Assembly: GCF_000980835.1 (NCBI RefSeq)
Contig: NZ_CP011312.1
Span: 682,001 to 746,000, forward strand
Direction: 5' to 3'
Length of the DNA stretch: 64,000 nt
From: Corynebacterium kutscheri
GTDB taxonomy: Bacteria; Actinomycetota; Actinomycetes; Mycobacteriales; Mycobacteriaceae
Shown here: positions 37,311 to 49,157 of the stretch, piece after piece
Numbering within the stretch: position 1 is the first letter of the stretch
Layout of the letters: each line of letters opens with the position of its first letter
Translations under genes and position numbers: made by a program
Notes under the pieces: model-generated
Told to the model about the DNA's origin: nothing
The model's database searches: none
What the model saw: the letters and a program-made list of their open reading frames with translations, nothing else

Positions 37311-37705
37311 TTTTAACGGCTAGTGTTTTTGGCTGCTTAGCTAATAGGTGATGCATCGTTAAAAGTGTAGGCACTGCATGGTAGCTAGTGCACTCGTTAC
37401 ATAATAGATAGAAGTCTCGTTGTTCGATAACGGCAACGGGACTTTATCACTATATAAATATGTTGGTGTGGGTGAGCCGTTTTAGTACTCAAGCTCACTG
37501 TGGATGATGAGAAAGACATTGTGTTTTTGAGTGTTCTAAGCAATCAGGTGTCTTAGACTCAAAAAGACATGGTTTAAAGGTGCGGTCTGTTGTGCTAAAA
37601 CCAGTGGTTAACTAAGACCATGATAGGTACCTGGCACTAGGGCGTAATCACGGCTAGTATTAAGTTTTTGATTAAAGCAAAGAAGAAAGAGATAGCATAG
37701 CTCTT
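37311..37705. other. clpP2-clpX intergenic region
   Basis: 395 bases. A hairpin AAGTCTCGTTG (about 37411-37421) with CAACGGGACTT (about 37433-37443) has only a weak T-tail and is a probable terminator of clpP1P2. The rest holds the clpX promoter; nothing else was recognised. Confidence 0.5.
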
Positions 37706-38980
37706 ATGGCACGTATGCAAGAAAGCGCTGACCTGCTTAAATGCTCATTTTGTGGCAAAAGTCAAAAGCAGGTAAAGAAGCTTATCGCCGGTGGCGGAGT
37801 CTATATCTGCGATGAATGCATTGAACTGTGTAATGAAATCATCGAAGAGGAGCTAGGAAAAGCTAGCGCGGAGGCACATGCTACCGGGGCTGATTTGCCA
37901 AAACCCAGTGAGATATCTGCCTTCTTAGATAGGTATGTTATCGGCCAAAATGAGGCTAAGCGTATTCTTTCCGTGGCAGTATATAACCATTACAAGCGAG
38001 TGCGCGCCGATGAAATAAATAAAGCTAAGCATAAGCAACGAGATGAGGATACTGAGCTGCAAAAGTCTAATATCCTTATGCTTGGTCCCACCGGCTCGGG
38101 TAAAACTTATTTGGCACAAACTTTAGCTAGGCTTCTCGACGTTCCATTCGCCATTGCTGATGCCACCAGTTTGACCGAAGCTGGCTACGTAGGCGAAGAC
38201 GTAGAAAATATTTTGCTTAAACTACTCCAAGCTGCAGATTTTGATGTAGAGCGGGCACAACGTGGCATTATCTATGTCGATGAGGTAGATAAGATCTCAC
38301 GGAAGTCGGATAATCCATCAATTACTCGGGATGTTTCTGGTGAGGGCGTACAGCAGGCTTTATTGAAGATTCTAGAAGGAACAGTCGCATCCATTCCGCC
38401 TCAGGGAGGACGAAAACATCCGAACCAGGATTTCATTCAGTTAGACACTTCTAATATTTTATTTATTGTCGCTGGTGCTTTTGCAGGTTTGGAAAAAGTT
38501 ATTCAGGAACGCCGAGGCAAGAAGGGGATTGGCTTTGGCGTTGATCTCAAGTCTGCTCAAGATGCTGACGATATTGATATTTTCAAGGACGTGCGTCCGG
38601 AAGACCTAGTGAAATTTGGACTTATCCCAGAGTTTATTGGGCGTCTTCCTATCGTTGCGACGGTCGGTAATCTGGATCGAGAATCTCTCATTAAAGTATT
38701 GACCGAACCACGCAATTCTTTGGTACGTCAATATGAGCGACTTTTTGATATGGATGGTGTGGTGCTTACCTTTGAGGAAGAAGCTCTAGCAGTGATTGCA
38801 GATTTAGCTCTTGATCGAGGCACCGGCGCACGTGGTTTGCGTGCCATTATGGAAGATATTTTGGTGCCGATTATGTATGACATTCCAGATCGAGACGATG
38901 TTCAAGAAGTAGTTGTTACCGCTGAGGCTGCCCGAGGTAATGAAGCCCCTCGACTTATTGAAAAATCTGAGGCCGCTTAG
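37706..38980 (+). CDS. clpX: ClpX, AAA+ unfoldase of the Clp protease
   Basis: 424 aa. N-terminal zinc finger CSFCGKSQ...CDECIELC (residues about 13-40) recognises adaptors; Walker A GPTGSGKT near residue 125; Walker [11 protein letters not shown] near 190; pore loop GYVGEDVE near 160; arginine sensor region [11 protein letters not shown] near 375. It unfolds substrates into ClpP1P2. Standard length. A bidirectional terminator separates it from the convergent tetR-type gene. Confidence 0.97.
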   Translation: MARMQESADLLKCSFCGKSQKQVKKLIAGGGVYICDECIELCNEIIEEELGKASAEAHATGADLPKPSEISAFLDRYVIGQNEAKRILSVAVYNHYKRVRADEINKAKHKQRDEDTELQKSNILMLGPTGSGKTYLAQTLARLLDVPFAIADATSLTEAGYVGEDVENILLKLLQAADFDVERAQRGIIYVDEVDKISRKSDNPSITRDVSGEGVQQALLKILEGTVASIPPQGGRKHPNQDFIQLDTSNILFIVAGAFAGLEKVIQERRGKKGIGFGVDLKSAQDADDIDIFKDVRPEDLVKFGLIPEFIGRLPIVATVGNLDRESLIKVLTEPRNSLVRQYERLFDMDGVVLTFEEEALAVIADLALDRGTGARGLRAIMEDILVPIMYDIPDRDDVQEVVVTAEAARGNEAPRLIEKSEAA

Positions 38981-39010
38981 TTTAGAAAAGTTTTTTAGTT
39001 AGCTTAAAAC

Positions 39011-39056
39011 AAAAGCACACTACATAGGCTAGAAGAAGCGAAAGTAGTGTGCTTTT
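39011..39056. terminator. Bidirectional terminator, clpX / tetR-family gene
   Basis: AAAAGCACACTAC (39011-39023) and GTAGTGTGCTTTT (39044-39056), a perfect 13-bp inverted repeat between convergent genes, with A-run and T-run at the ends. Confidence 0.9.
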
Positions 39057-39080
39057 GTGAGGCACCATGATTAGGTGCTT

Positions 39081-39842
39081 TTATGCGTCAAAAGGATCAG
39101 CGCTGACATCATAGCTAGAGTCGCGGTAATCCAGTAGTGGTGTTTCTGTTGGAATTGACTCACTAAGGTAGCTGGTGTCCTTAGTAGATTTAATTCCAGA
39201 GGTTAAAAATCCCAGCACTGCATCGACTGTTAATCGAGTCAGACCTTGAGTGTTACGCGCATCCATCATGTCGGTGCGATAAAGATTCATATTTACCGAT
39301 CGTGCAGCAACTCGGTATACCGAGAGTGAAGCAATAAGGGTAAAGACATCGAGTGCGGAAATTCCAGGACGGAAAGCACCGGCATCTTGTCCTTGAATAA
39401 GCAGCTTGTCTAACTGCAAGATCACAGCTGAGGTATCGTCAAGCGGGCTACCATCGGCAACTTTTCCAAAATTATGGAGATTTTCCATCAGTAAGATGCG
39501 CACCGCGTCAGGATTATTTGCATAGATGGTTACTACTGCTTCAACAAGATTACGAATACCTTCTACAGGTACTGCAGAATGCGCAGAATTACAGGTCATT
39601 TCTTCGAGAGTTGGGCGTAAGCGGTTGACTGCAAGCGCTAAACAACGGTGGTAGAGACCTTTTTTATCGCCAAAATGATAGTGGATCATGCGTTTAGACA
39701 TGCCCGAAGCTTTAGCAATATGTTCTAGCTTGGTATCGGAGAAACCACCTGCAGCAAACGCACTGAGTGCGATATTAAGAACATCATCAGAAGAGACATC
39801 AGAAGTTTCTTCAGTGATTGTCGTTAGCGGCGCGCGTGACAT
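39081..39842 (-). CDS. TetR-family transcriptional regulator
   Basis: 253 aa. HTH near residues 35-60 (LEHIAKASGMSKRMIHYHFGDKKGLYHRCL) is the canonical TetR helix-turn-helix with the YHFGDKKGLY end. The ligand domain is unspecific and the C-terminal 40 residues are polar. It is divergent from mdh with a 401-base promoter region, so it could control itself or mdh, but no target is demonstrated; a short palindrome AACCGGTT at 39950-39957 is a possible operator. Confidence 0.9.
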   Translation of the reverse strand: MSRAPLTTITEETSDVSSDDVLNIALSAFAAGGFSDTKLEHIAKASGMSKRMIHYHFGDKKGLYHRCLALAVNRLRPTLEEMTCNSAHSAVPVEGIRNLVEAVVTIYANNPDAVRILLMENLHNFGKVADGSPLDDTSAVILQLDKLLIQGQDAGAFRPGISALDVFTLIASLSVYRVAARSVNMNLYRTDMMDARNTQGLTRLTVDAVLGFLTSGIKSTKDTSYLSESIPTETPLLDYRDSSYDVSADPFDA

Positions 39843-41215
<1,373 letters not shown>

Positions 41216-41249
41216 AAACAACGTTAGAAAAAACTGTGCACTAGTTTTT

Positions 41250-41294
41250 ATCCCCACAGGAGTGTCTTTAGTTCACTTTTGTGGGGATATTTTT
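41250..41294 (+). terminator. Intrinsic terminator of mdh
   Basis: ATCCCCAC (41250-41257) pairs with GTGGGGAT (41281-41288), followed by ATTTTTG. Confidence 0.88.
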
Positions 41295-41378
41295 GTTTTA
41301 CCAGCAGGTTTCGGTGACATAGTTATTGAGTGATAGGGAAGATAAAGATAATTTGCGGTGCACGTTAGAATAGTTCGT

Positions 41379-44075
41379 GTGACTCTAAACAATAGTGAAA
41401 ACCGTGCTGATCGTCTGCCCGCCAGTTGGGATCCTGCCCAACATGAACAAGCTCTTTATGAGGATTGGGTGAAAAAAGGCTACTTCACCGCCGATGCCTC
41501 GTCGACGAAGCCGGCTTTTTCTATTGTCTTGCCACCGCCGAATGTGACCGGACAGCTCCATATGGGTCATGCATTAGACCACACTCTTATGGATTCCATT
41601 GCCCGCCGTAAGCGTATGCAAGGCTTTGAGGTGCTGTGGCTACCAGGTATGGATCATGCCGGTATTGCTACCCAATCCAAGGTAGAAGCAAAACTAAAAG
41701 AAACTGAAGGCAAAACTCGGTGGGATTATGACCGCGAGGAGTTCATTGCCAAGGTGTGGCAGTGGAAGCAAGAATACGGTGGCACGATCGGTGCCCAGAT
41801 GCGTGCTATTGGCGATTCCGTAGATTGGTCACGCGAGCGCTTTACCCTCGATGAGGGACTTAATCGTGCTGTGACCACTATTTTTAAGCAGATGTTTGAT
41901 CAAGGAATGATTTATCGTTCCCATGGTTTGATTAACTGGTCACCGGTATTAGAAACCGCTGTTTCAGATATTGAGGTTATTCACAAAGACGTTGAAGGTG
42001 AATTGGTCTCTATTCGCTATGGTTCGCTTAACGACGACGAACCACATGTCATTGTCGCAACCACTCGAGTTGAAACCATGCTTGGCGATGTTGCTGTTGC
42101 CGTGCATCCAGATGATGAACGCTACCAGGATCTTATTGGCGTCGAATTAGCGCATCCTTTCTTACCCGAGCGTAAGATGATCGTTGTTGCCGATGATTAT
42201 GTTGATCCCGAGTTTGGTACCGGTGCTGTTAAAATCACTCCAGCTCATGATCCTAATGACTACGCCTTAGGCTTACGCCACAACTTGGATATGCCAGTAA
42301 TCATGGATGCCAAAGGCGTTATCGCTGATACTGGTACCAGCTTTGATGGCCTTGATCGTTTTGAAGCACGAGTAAAAATTCGAGAAGCTCTTGCCGAACA
42401 AGGACGCATAGTAAAAGAAATTCGTCCCTATGTACATAGCGTCGGACACTCTGAGCGCAGTGGCGAACCTATCGAACCACGACTATCAATGCAATGGTTC
42501 ATTAACGTCGAAAAGCTAGCGGCTATGGCAGGAGATGCAGTACGCGAAGGCGATACTGTTATTCACCCAACATCAAGCGAACCCCGTTATTTTGAGTGGG
42601 TAGATAATATGCACGACTGGTGTATTTCACGCCAGTTGTGGTGGGGACACCGTATTCCAATTTGGTATGGACCAGCCGGTGAAATTGTGTGCTGTGGACC
42701 AGATGACGAGCCACCAGCTGGGTACGTCCAAGATCCTGATGTTCTAGATACCTGGTTTAGTTCGGCGCTATGGCCATTTTCTACTATGGGCTGGCCGGAT
42801 AAAACTCCAGAATTAGAAAAGTTCTATCCCACGTCAGTTTTGGTTACCGCTTATGACATTCTGTTCTTCTGGGTAGCAAGAATGATGATGTTTGCCACGT
42901 ATGCCTCTACCCAAGATGAAACTGGAGTTCTTTCTGCTGGTAAAGATGGTCGCCCACAGGTGCCGTTTACCGATCTTTTCTTGCACGGTTTAGTTCGTGA
43001 TGAGCATGGGCGCAAGATGAGTAAATCATTGGGCAACGGTATTGATCCTATGGATTGGGTACGCGAATATGGTGCCGACGCATTGCGCTTTACCCTAGCT
43101 CGCGGTGCCAACCCTGGTGTTGACCTGCCAGTGGGACAAGATTCGGTACATAGTTCTCGTAACTTCACCACCAAGATTTTCAATGCCACCAAGTTCGCAT
43201 TAATTAATGGCGCTTATGTTGATAGCTTGCCACCGCGTGATGAGCTTAGCGATGCCGATCGTTGGATTCTCGATCGACTTTCAGAAGTAATCGCACAAGT
43301 TGACGATTATTATGATCGCTATCAATTCGCTAAAGCCAATGAGACTTTGTATCAGTTTGTTTGGAATGAATTCTGCGACTGGTACTTAGAGATCGCTAAG
43401 GTACAGATTCCTCGCGAGATTACTGATTCAACCGATGAGAAGAGTGCTCGCAATACCCGTATTGTGCTTGGGCATGTCCTAGACCAAAGCTTGCGTTTAC
43501 TACACCCAGCCATGCCATTTATTACCGAAGTATTATGGACGACCTTAAGCGATGGAGAATCCCTTAATGTTGCTACATGGCCGGTTGCTGGAACCGAACC
43601 ACGCGATGATAATGCTGCACGACGAATGGCAGATGTGGAAAAACTGGTTACCGAGATTCGTCGTTTCCGAAGTGATCAAGGTGTCAAACCTAGCCAAAGA
43701 GTTCCCGCCAGAATTGATTTTGTTGATTGTGATTTGGTGGAGCAAGAAGCTTTGGTGAGATCTTTGGCCCGCGTGGACGAACCAAAAGATGGTTTCCAGG
43801 CTTCTGCCACAATCGAAGTACGCCTTAGCCGCGCTACTATTGAGGTTTCTTTGGATACTTCCGGCACTGTGGATAAAGCTGCTGAGATCAAGCGTCTAGA
43901 AAAAGATCTTGCTGCTGCACAAAAAGAACTCGAGACCACAAGTAAGAAGCTCGGCAATGAGTCTTTCTTAGCTAAAGCACCAGAGGCTGTGGTGGACAAG
44001 ATTCGTAAGCGTCAACAGATCGCGCAAGAAGAAGCAGATCGTATTAGTGCTCGTCTTGAGGAGCTGCGGCAGTGA
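41379..44075 (+). CDS. valS: Valine-tRNA ligase
   Basis: About 898 aa class Ia synthetase. HIGH-type motif in [14 protein letters not shown] near residue 45, the CP1 editing domain with TRVETMLGD near 225 and the [15 protein letters not shown] stretch, and KMSKSLG near 545, followed by the anticodon-binding domain and a C-terminal coiled coil ([21 protein letters not shown]). A TAGAAT hexamer ends 7 bases before the GTG at 41379, suggesting a leaderless mRNA with that start; an upstream GTG at 41358 is in frame. Its stop overlaps the folC start. Confidence 0.96.
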   Translation: MTLNNSENRADRLPASWDPAQHEQALYEDWVKKGYFTADASSTKPAFSIVLPPPNVTGQLHMGHALDHTLMDSIARRKRMQGFEVLWLPGMDHAGIATQSKVEAKLKETEGKTRWDYDREEFIAKVWQWKQEYGGTIGAQMRAIGDSVDWSRERFTLDEGLNRAVTTIFKQMFDQGMIYRSHGLINWSPVLETAVSDIEVIHKDVEGELVSIRYGSLNDDEPHVIVATTRVETMLGDVAVAVHPDDERYQDLIGVELAHPFLPERKMIVVADDYVDPEFGTGAVKITPAHDPNDYALGLRHNLDMPVIMDAKGVIADTGTSFDGLDRFEARVKIREALAEQGRIVKEIRPYVHSVGHSERSGEPIEPRLSMQWFINVEKLAAMAGDAVREGDTVIHPTSSEPRYFEWVDNMHDWCISRQLWWGHRIPIWYGPAGEIVCCGPDDEPPAGYVQDPDVLDTWFSSALWPFSTMGWPDKTPELEKFYPTSVLVTAYDILFFWVARMMMFATYASTQDETGVLSAGKDGRPQVPFTDLFLHGLVRDEHGRKMSKSLGNGIDPMDWVREYGADALRFTLARGANPGVDLPVGQDSVHSSRNFTTKIFNATKFALINGAYVDSLPPRDELSDADRWILDRLSEVIAQVDDYYDRYQFAKANETLYQFVWNEFCDWYLEIAKVQIPREITDSTDEKSARNTRIVLGHVLDQSLRLLHPAMPFITEVLWTTLSDGESLNVATWPVAGTEPRDDNAARRMADVEKLVTEIRRFRSDQGVKPSQRVPARIDFVDCDLVEQEALVRSLARVDEPKDGFQASATIEVRLSRATIEVSLDTSGTVDKAAEIKRLEKDLAAAQKELETTSKKLGNESFLAKAPEAVVDKIRKRQQIAQEEADRISARLEELRQ

Positions 44076-45577
44076 GTGAAAAACACCCAGACTCACATTC
44101 TGGTTCTCCGGCGGGCTTTGGTGAATTAAGCATTGAAGCAGGCGGACTCAGTATTAGCATTGATACGCCTAAAAATGAGCTGCCAGAACCACAGGAGATT
44201 ACTCCTGCCGATATGCAACGATTCAAGGCGGTAGAATCTGAGCTAGACCAACGCTGGCCGGAGACCAAGATTGATCCCAGTTTAGATCGTATGGAATTAC
44301 TCATGGATCTATTGGGTAACCCAGAACGCAGTTTTCCAGCTATCCATGTTGCCGGTACTAATGGTAAAACCTCGACGGTGCGCATGATTGAATCGCTAAT
44401 GCGAGCTTTTCATCGACGTACAGGGCGCACTACGAGTCCTCATCTACAACTAGCTACCGAACGCATCGCTATTGATGGTCTGCCCATACATCCACGCGAT
44501 TATGTACGCATTTGGGAAGAAATAAAGCCCTATGTGGAAATGGTTGATGCCCAAAGTAGTGTGCCTATGAGTAAGTTTGAGGTGCTCACCGCTATGGCTT
44601 ACGCCGCTTTCGCAGACGCACCAGTAGATGTGGCGGTTGTTGAGGTGGGTATGGGCGGAAAATGGGATGCCACTAATGTCATTAATGCCGATGTTGGCGT
44701 GGTTACCTCAATTGGTTTTGACCATACAGACTATCTAGGTGAAACCATCGAAGATATTGCTGCAGAAAAAGCTGGCATTATTAAACCTCGGTGGGATATA
44801 GATGATTTACTTAGCCCGCCAGATAACGTGGTGGTAATAGGTGAGCAAGAACCGGCTGCATTACATGTTGTTTTAGAACAAGCTGTTCATGCTGATGCTG
44901 CGGTAGCACGCGCTGGTAGTGAGTTTGCAGTAGTTTCTTCTACGATAGCGGTAGGCGGACAGCAGATTACTTTGCGCGGGCTTGGTGGTGAGTACCCAGA
45001 TATTTTCTTGCCATTATCAGGTGAACATCAAGCACGTAATGCAGCGGTGGCATTGGCTGCTGTAGAAGCATTCTTTGGCGCTGGGGCTGGCCGCCAGCTT
45101 GATATAGAAACCGTTCGACAGGGTTTTCAAAGCGTTACTTCACCAGGACGTCTGGAGCGAGTTCGTGCTACCCCAACAGTTTTTATCGACGCAGCACATA
45201 ATCCACATGGGGCAGTTGCTTTAGGTAAAGCAATTGAGCGTGACTTCGACTTCACTCGACTTATTGGGGTGGTGGCAGTGCTTGGCGATAAAGATGTGCG
45301 CGGTGTGCTGAATGCTTTGGAACCACATTTGTCCGAAATTGTTTGTACTAAAAACTCTAGTCCTCGCTGCTTAGCCGCAGAAGAACTAGCTGATTATGCA
45401 CGTGAGATTTTTGGTGAAGAACGAGTACATAGTGCTAGTAATTTGCCCGGTGCTGTGGAATTGGCAGTTGAGCTTGCCGAGGAGTCTGAGATCCAATCCG
45501 GCGCTGGGGTAGTAGTGACCGGTTCAGTGGTTACCGCTGGTGAAGCACGTACCTTATTTGGAAAGGAACCAGCGTGA
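44072..45577 (+). CDS. folC: Bifunctional folylpolyglutamate synthase / dihydrofolate synthase
   Basis: 501 aa Mur-ligase-fold protein. P-loop [13 protein letters not shown] near residue 93, [12 protein letters not shown], omega-loop region, and [12 protein letters not shown] in the C-terminal domain. The first 60 residues are an acidic, Gly/Ser-rich extension ([16 protein letters not shown]) not needed in E. coli FolC and of unclear role. It adds glutamates to folates. GTG start overlapping the valS TGA by four bases, then overlaps the DUF4233 gene by four bases, so the three form a coupled operon. Confidence 0.95.
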   Translation: MSEKHPDSHSGSPAGFGELSIEAGGLSISIDTPKNELPEPQEITPADMQRFKAVESELDQRWPETKIDPSLDRMELLMDLLGNPERSFPAIHVAGTNGKTSTVRMIESLMRAFHRRTGRTTSPHLQLATERIAIDGLPIHPRDYVRIWEEIKPYVEMVDAQSSVPMSKFEVLTAMAYAAFADAPVDVAVVEVGMGGKWDATNVINADVGVVTSIGFDHTDYLGETIEDIAAEKAGIIKPRWDIDDLLSPPDNVVVIGEQEPAALHVVLEQAVHADAAVARAGSEFAVVSSTIAVGGQQITLRGLGGEYPDIFLPLSGEHQARNAAVALAAVEAFFGAGAGRQLDIETVRQGFQSVTSPGRLERVRATPTVFIDAAHNPHGAVALGKAIERDFDFTRLIGVVAVLGDKDVRGVLNALEPHLSEIVCTKNSSPRCLAAEELADYAREIFGEERVHSASNLPGAVELAVELAEESEIQSGAGVVVTGSVVTAGEARTLFGKEPA

Positions 45578-46002
45578 GTAATTCCACAGCCGAAAATGGC
45601 TATGGTCCATTGGGACCTGGACATGAACCAAGTATTGACCCAATGAAAGGGCTGCGTGGGGTAATGGCCGGCACGATGGGTATGGAGGCAATTACCTTCT
45701 ATCTTGTGCTTACTGTTATTGCGAAGATCGACCACGGTGAGTACTGGACTACCTTTAATTGGATTTATGTCACAGTTGTTGCTACCGCAATGCTTATCAT
45801 GTCTTTCTTTCAGCGTCGAAGGTGGGCGTTAGCGATCAATTTAGGGTTACAAGTTGTTGGCTTGATTGGTGGAATACTTGTGCACCCGTCGATGGTGGTT
45901 GTTTCTCTGCTGTTTATTGCTGTGTGGTGGTACCTGTTGTACCTGCGTAAGAATCTTTTAGAGCGTATGCGCCGTGGTTTACTGACTACTCAGCACAGCT
46001 AA
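45574..46002 (+). CDS. DUF4233 membrane protein
   Basis: 142 aa with four predicted membrane helices (around MGMEAITFYLVLTVIAKI, WIYVTVVATAMLIMSF, LGLQVVGLIGGILV and MVVVSLLFIAVWWYLLYL). The family follows folC in actinobacteria (Rv2446c) and has no known function. It starts with GTG overlapping the folC stop. Confidence 0.88.
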   Translation: MSNSTAENGYGPLGPGHEPSIDPMKGLRGVMAGTMGMEAITFYLVLTVIAKIDHGEYWTTFNWIYVTVVATAMLIMSFFQRRRWALAINLGLQVVGLIGGILVHPSMVVVSLLFIAVWWYLLYLRKNLLERMRRGLLTTQHS

Positions 46003-46017
46003 TATTTATTAACTACT

Positions 46018-46062
46018 AACCGTCGTATTGAGATGATAGATCGGATGCGGCGGTTTTTTTAT
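46018..46062 (+). terminator. Terminator of the valS-folC-DUF4233 operon
   Basis: ACCGTCG-type left arm near 46018 pairs imperfectly with GCGGCGGT at about 46046-46053, followed by TTTTTTT. Confidence 0.7.
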
Positions 46063-46213
46063 TGTGAGTGAAAAGTTATGGAGTGAAGGTATTAATGAAC
46101 ATAAACTTTATGGGAAAATTCAATGAATACTATGGGCAAGGTTGTAACTAGGTAGGTGCGAAGCAGCATATTGTTGAACAGTTAACTAGTGGATAGGTAA
46201 AGTAGCGGAATTT

Positions 46214-46357
46214 ATGCGGTGGGTGTACTTAGTCGGCGTTGTAGTATTTGTTTTTCTTGCACTTGTCTCGGCTTTTAGTGGACGCAGTATTTTATGGACA
46301 GTGATGTATTTAGGGTGTGCATTAGGATGTGCACTCTGGTTACGGGTGTTAAAGTAA
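46214..46357 (+). CDS. 47-aa two-helix membrane protein upstream of ndk
   Basis: Short open frame read directly: MRWVYLVGVVVFVFLALVSA forms the first hydrophobic helix, then SGRS, then ILWTVMYLGCALGCALWLRV and a stop after VLK. It ends 6 bases before the ndk ATG, and ndk has no good ribosome site of its own except through this frame, which supports coupled translation. GCGGA lies just before the ATG. Many small two-helix proteins of this kind occur in corynebacteria; the function is unknown. Too short for standard gene callers, so it may be missed in databases. Confidence 0.6.
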   Translation: MRWVYLVGVVVFVFLALVSAFSGRSILWTVMYLGCALGCALWLRVLK

Positions 46358-46363
46358 GCGGCT

Positions 46364-46771
46364 ATGGAACGCACTTTTATTCTTATTAAGCCAGATGGCG
46401 TGCGCAATGGGCATGTTGGTGAAATTATTGCCCGTATTGAGCGTAAAGGGCTAAAACTGGTTGCGCTTGATCTTCGAGTTGCTGATACTGATACAGCACA
46501 AAAACATTATGCGGAACATACAGGTAAACCATTTTTTGGCGATCTTGTTGATTTTATTACCTCCGGTCCGCTTATCGCTGGTGTTATTGAAGGTCCACGT
46601 GCGATCGAAGCGTGGCGTCAATTAGCAGGTGGTACTGATCCAGTCGCAAAAGCAACCCCGGGCACTATTCGAGGCGATTTTGCTTTGCAGGTGAATGAAA
46701 ACGTTGTTCATGGCTCAGATTCTTTAGAGTCTGCTCAACGTGAAATTAAAATTTGGTTCCCACACCTGTAA
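46364..46771 (+). CDS. ndk: Nucleoside-diphosphate kinase
   Basis: 135 aa. [16 protein letters not shown] carries the conserved Lys-Pro-Asp, [22 protein letters not shown] contains the phosphorylated His of VVHGSD near residue 117. It transfers gamma-phosphate between nucleoside tri- and diphosphates. Follows DUF4233 and precedes rne in the mycobacterial order (Rv2445c), with the small membrane gene inserted before it and an osmoprotectant importer after it. Confidence 0.97.
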   Translation: MERTFILIKPDGVRNGHVGEIIARIERKGLKLVALDLRVADTDTAQKHYAEHTGKPFFGDLVDFITSGPLIAGVIEGPRAIEAWRQLAGGTDPVAKATPGTIRGDFALQVNENVVHGSDSLESAQREIKIWFPHL

Positions 46772-46780
46772 TAGCTATTA

Positions 46781-46818
46781 GGTTCGCTGCATGAATACAT
46801 GTGGCGGCCTTTTTTCTT
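46781..46818 (+). terminator. Terminator after ndk
   Basis: GGTTCGCTGCATG and CATGTGGCGGCC give an imperfect stem with TTTTTT after it. Confidence 0.6.
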
Positions 46819-47029
46819 TGTGCCACTACCGACATGGTCAGTTATTTAGCGCACACATAGCTTATGAAAGTGATTATCATCTCTAAAAAATTCTAGGTTG
46901 ATGGGAATTGGCTGCTTACTTTGGATGGTTGAAACAAAGGTACTAGCCAAACCTATAGTTTTTGTGTGCCCTCAGTGAGATAGCGATAAGCGTCGATAAG
47001 TCATAGGTGGGAAAGGAAGCTTTGTTCTA

Positions 47030-47824
47030 ATGATTGAATTGAAAAACGTGAGTCATTCTTATGACTCAGCTGGCGGGGTATCAGCGGTAACGGATTTTTC
47101 TTATACAATTCCTACCGGCAGTTTGACGGTATTGCTTGGATCTTCAGGATCAGGTAAATCCACTCTTTTAAATATGATCAACGCCATGATTCGGCCTACC
47201 CATGGACAAGTGCTTATCGACGGACAAGACATTGCCACCCAAAATCCGATTAATGTTCGACGAAGCATTGGCACGGTTTTACAATCACCGGGTTTATTGC
47301 CGCATAAACGCGTCATCGATAATGTGGCGTTGCCAGCGATTTTAGCCGGGCAGAATAAGACGAAAGCGCGAGAAAAAGCCCTTACCTTGATTACTCGAAT
47401 GGGTCTTGATGAGTCTAGTGCTTATCGTTATCCCAGCCAGCTATCTGGCGGTCAAGCGCAGCGAGTAGGTGTTGCACGTGCACTAGCAAGTGGTGCCGAG
47501 ATTTTGCTTATGGATGAGCCTTTTGGCGCTGTTGATCCGATTCAGCGCACTCAGCTGCAGATGGAGGTTAAGCGGCTGCATCAAGATTTAGGGGTCACCA
47601 TTGTTTTTGTTACCCATGATGTCGATGAGGCATTTTTGCTTGCCGACGATATCGTATTGCTTAAACCTAAGGCTGAGATTGCCCAGCATGGTAGCCCACA
47701 AGAAATTATGTCTCATCCTGCTGATGATTTTGTCCGTACTTTTATGCGTCGTCAGTTGAGCCTGCGGATAGAAAACAGTGTGGTATACGACGAAAACGGT
47801 CGTGTCGTGGGGGCTATTCAGTGA
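47030..47824 (+). CDS. Osmoprotectant ABC transporter ATP-binding protein (OpuC/ProV-like)
   Basis: 264 aa. Walker A GSSGSGKSTLL near residue 37, signature LSGGQAQRVGVARAL, Walker B ILLMDEPFGAVDP, H-loop VTHDVDEAF. The DEPFGAVDP variant and position before two permeases and a glycine-betaine-type binding protein identify a quaternary-amine importer of the OpuC/OsmV type. It lacks the C-terminal CBS pair seen in OpuAA/ProV. Ends by overlapping the first permease gene. Confidence 0.88.
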   Translation: MIELKNVSHSYDSAGGVSAVTDFSYTIPTGSLTVLLGSSGSGKSTLLNMINAMIRPTHGQVLIDGQDIATQNPINVRRSIGTVLQSPGLLPHKRVIDNVALPAILAGQNKTKAREKALTLITRMGLDESSAYRYPSQLSGGQAQRVGVARALASGAEILLMDEPFGAVDPIQRTQLQMEVKRLHQDLGVTIVFVTHDVDEAFLLADDIVLLKPKAEIAQHGSPQEIMSHPADDFVRTFMRRQLSLRIENSVVYDENGRVVGAIQ

Positions 47825-48426
47825 TTAGTTCAGTTGTTGGGGCACATATTTTGTTTACCCTCAGCGCAATGGTGCTGAGCATAGTAGTTTCTTTGCCTTT
47901 AGGCTATCTTGGGCATCGGCTTAAATTAGGTGGATCGGCGTTGCTGATTGCTGTTGGGCTGTGTTATGCCATTCCTAGTCTGCCAATGTTTATTATCGTT
48001 CCGGCTGTTTTTGGTACCGGCCTGCGTAGTCCTGCCACCATGATTATTGTGTTGAGCATTTATGGGGTGGCACTTTTGACTCGATTTGTTGCCGATGGTT
48101 TTGCCAGCGTCGATTCTATGGTGATTCGGGCAGCACAAAGTCAAGGGATGACTGCTAGGCAGCGTATTTTTAGTGTTGAACTACCATTGGCCATGCCAGT
48201 TATTATGGCTGGTATTCGCGTTATGACTGTGTCCACTGTTGGATTGGTAACCATCGGTACGCTAGTTGGTATTAGCAATATTGGTTCACTTTTTACTGAT
48301 GGTTTTCAACGTGGAATCATTAGTGAAGTTTTTTTAGGAACCGTGCTCAGCGTCGGTTTGGCACTGATCCTTGATGCCATCATTGTGCTTATCGCTAAAG
48401 TCTTTATGCCATGGAGGAACGCATGA
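47821..48426 (+). CDS. Osmoprotectant ABC transporter permease 1
   Basis: 201 aa with five or six helices and the coupling loop AAQSQGMTARQRIFSVELPLAMP near residue 100. GTG start overlaps the ATPase stop by four bases; its own stop (TGA, 48424-48426) overlaps the next ATG. ProW/OpuCB type. Confidence 0.88.
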   Translation: MISSVVGAHILFTLSAMVLSIVVSLPLGYLGHRLKLGGSALLIAVGLCYAIPSLPMFIIVPAVFGTGLRSPATMIIVLSIYGVALLTRFVADGFASVDSMVIRAAQSQGMTARQRIFSVELPLAMPVIMAGIRVMTVSTVGLVTIGTLVGISNIGSLFTDGFQRGIISEVFLGTVLSVGLALILDAIIVLIAKVFMPWRNA

Positions 48427-49067
48427 GTCTTTACGAAAGTACTATGCAGTGGTTTTTCTCTGATGCGCCAATTATGCAACGGCTTATTGAACATATTTGC
48501 TTAAGCTTTGCGGTGGTGGCTATTGCTGCGATCATTGCGCTGCCTTTAGGTATTACTGTGGGGCATCTTCAGCGCGGTGAGTTTATTATTGTCACCCTTG
48601 GTAATCTTGGGCGAGCACTGCCTACCTTGGGCTTGATTACACTTATTGGTTTATTAGTAGGAATTGGTTTAACTGCACCTTTTGTTTCCCTCGTGGTTTT
48701 AGCAATTCCACCGCTTCTCGCTGGTTCTTATTCGGCTATTGCTTCAGTAGATAAAAATGTTGTTTTTGCCTCTCAGGTTCAAGGTATGACCGTGTGGCAG
48801 GTTATTAGCAAAGTGGAGATCCCACTTGGTTGGCCGGTTATTTTTGGTGCTCTGCGTTCTGCGGTGATTCAGGTGGTTGCTACAGCTACTCTGGCAGCTT
48901 ATGTAGCTGATATTGGATTGGGACGGTTTATTTTTACTGGACTAAAAACAAATGATTATGGCCAAATGATCGGTGGTTCTTTAATCGTTATTGCTCTAGC
49001 ACTGGGAATGGAACTTCTTTTTGAATGTGTAGCGCTATTGCGATCAGGTTTGGGTACTCGACGCTAA
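48423..49067 (+). CDS. Osmoprotectant ABC transporter permease 2
   Basis: About 214 aa from the ATG overlapping the previous stop (ATGA). Loop SQVQGMTVWQVISKVEIPLGWP is the ATPase contact; several hydrophobic helices flank it. OpuCD/YehY type. The binding-protein gene follows 90 bases later. Confidence 0.88.
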   Translation: MSLYESTMQWFFSDAPIMQRLIEHICLSFAVVAIAAIIALPLGITVGHLQRGEFIIVTLGNLGRALPTLGLITLIGLLVGIGLTAPFVSLVVLAIPPLLAGSYSAIASVDKNVVFASQVQGMTVWQVISKVEIPLGWPVIFGALRSAVIQVVATATLAAYVADIGLGRFIFTGLKTNDYGQMIGGSLIVIALALGMELLFECVALLRSGLGTRR

Positions 49068-49157
49068 ATTACTGGTAATTAGAAGAACATAAAATATTTG
49101 TCAAGAATTTTAGCCACAGGGCAGCGTTTTGGGCATGCTAGGTAAGTAAGGAAAATA

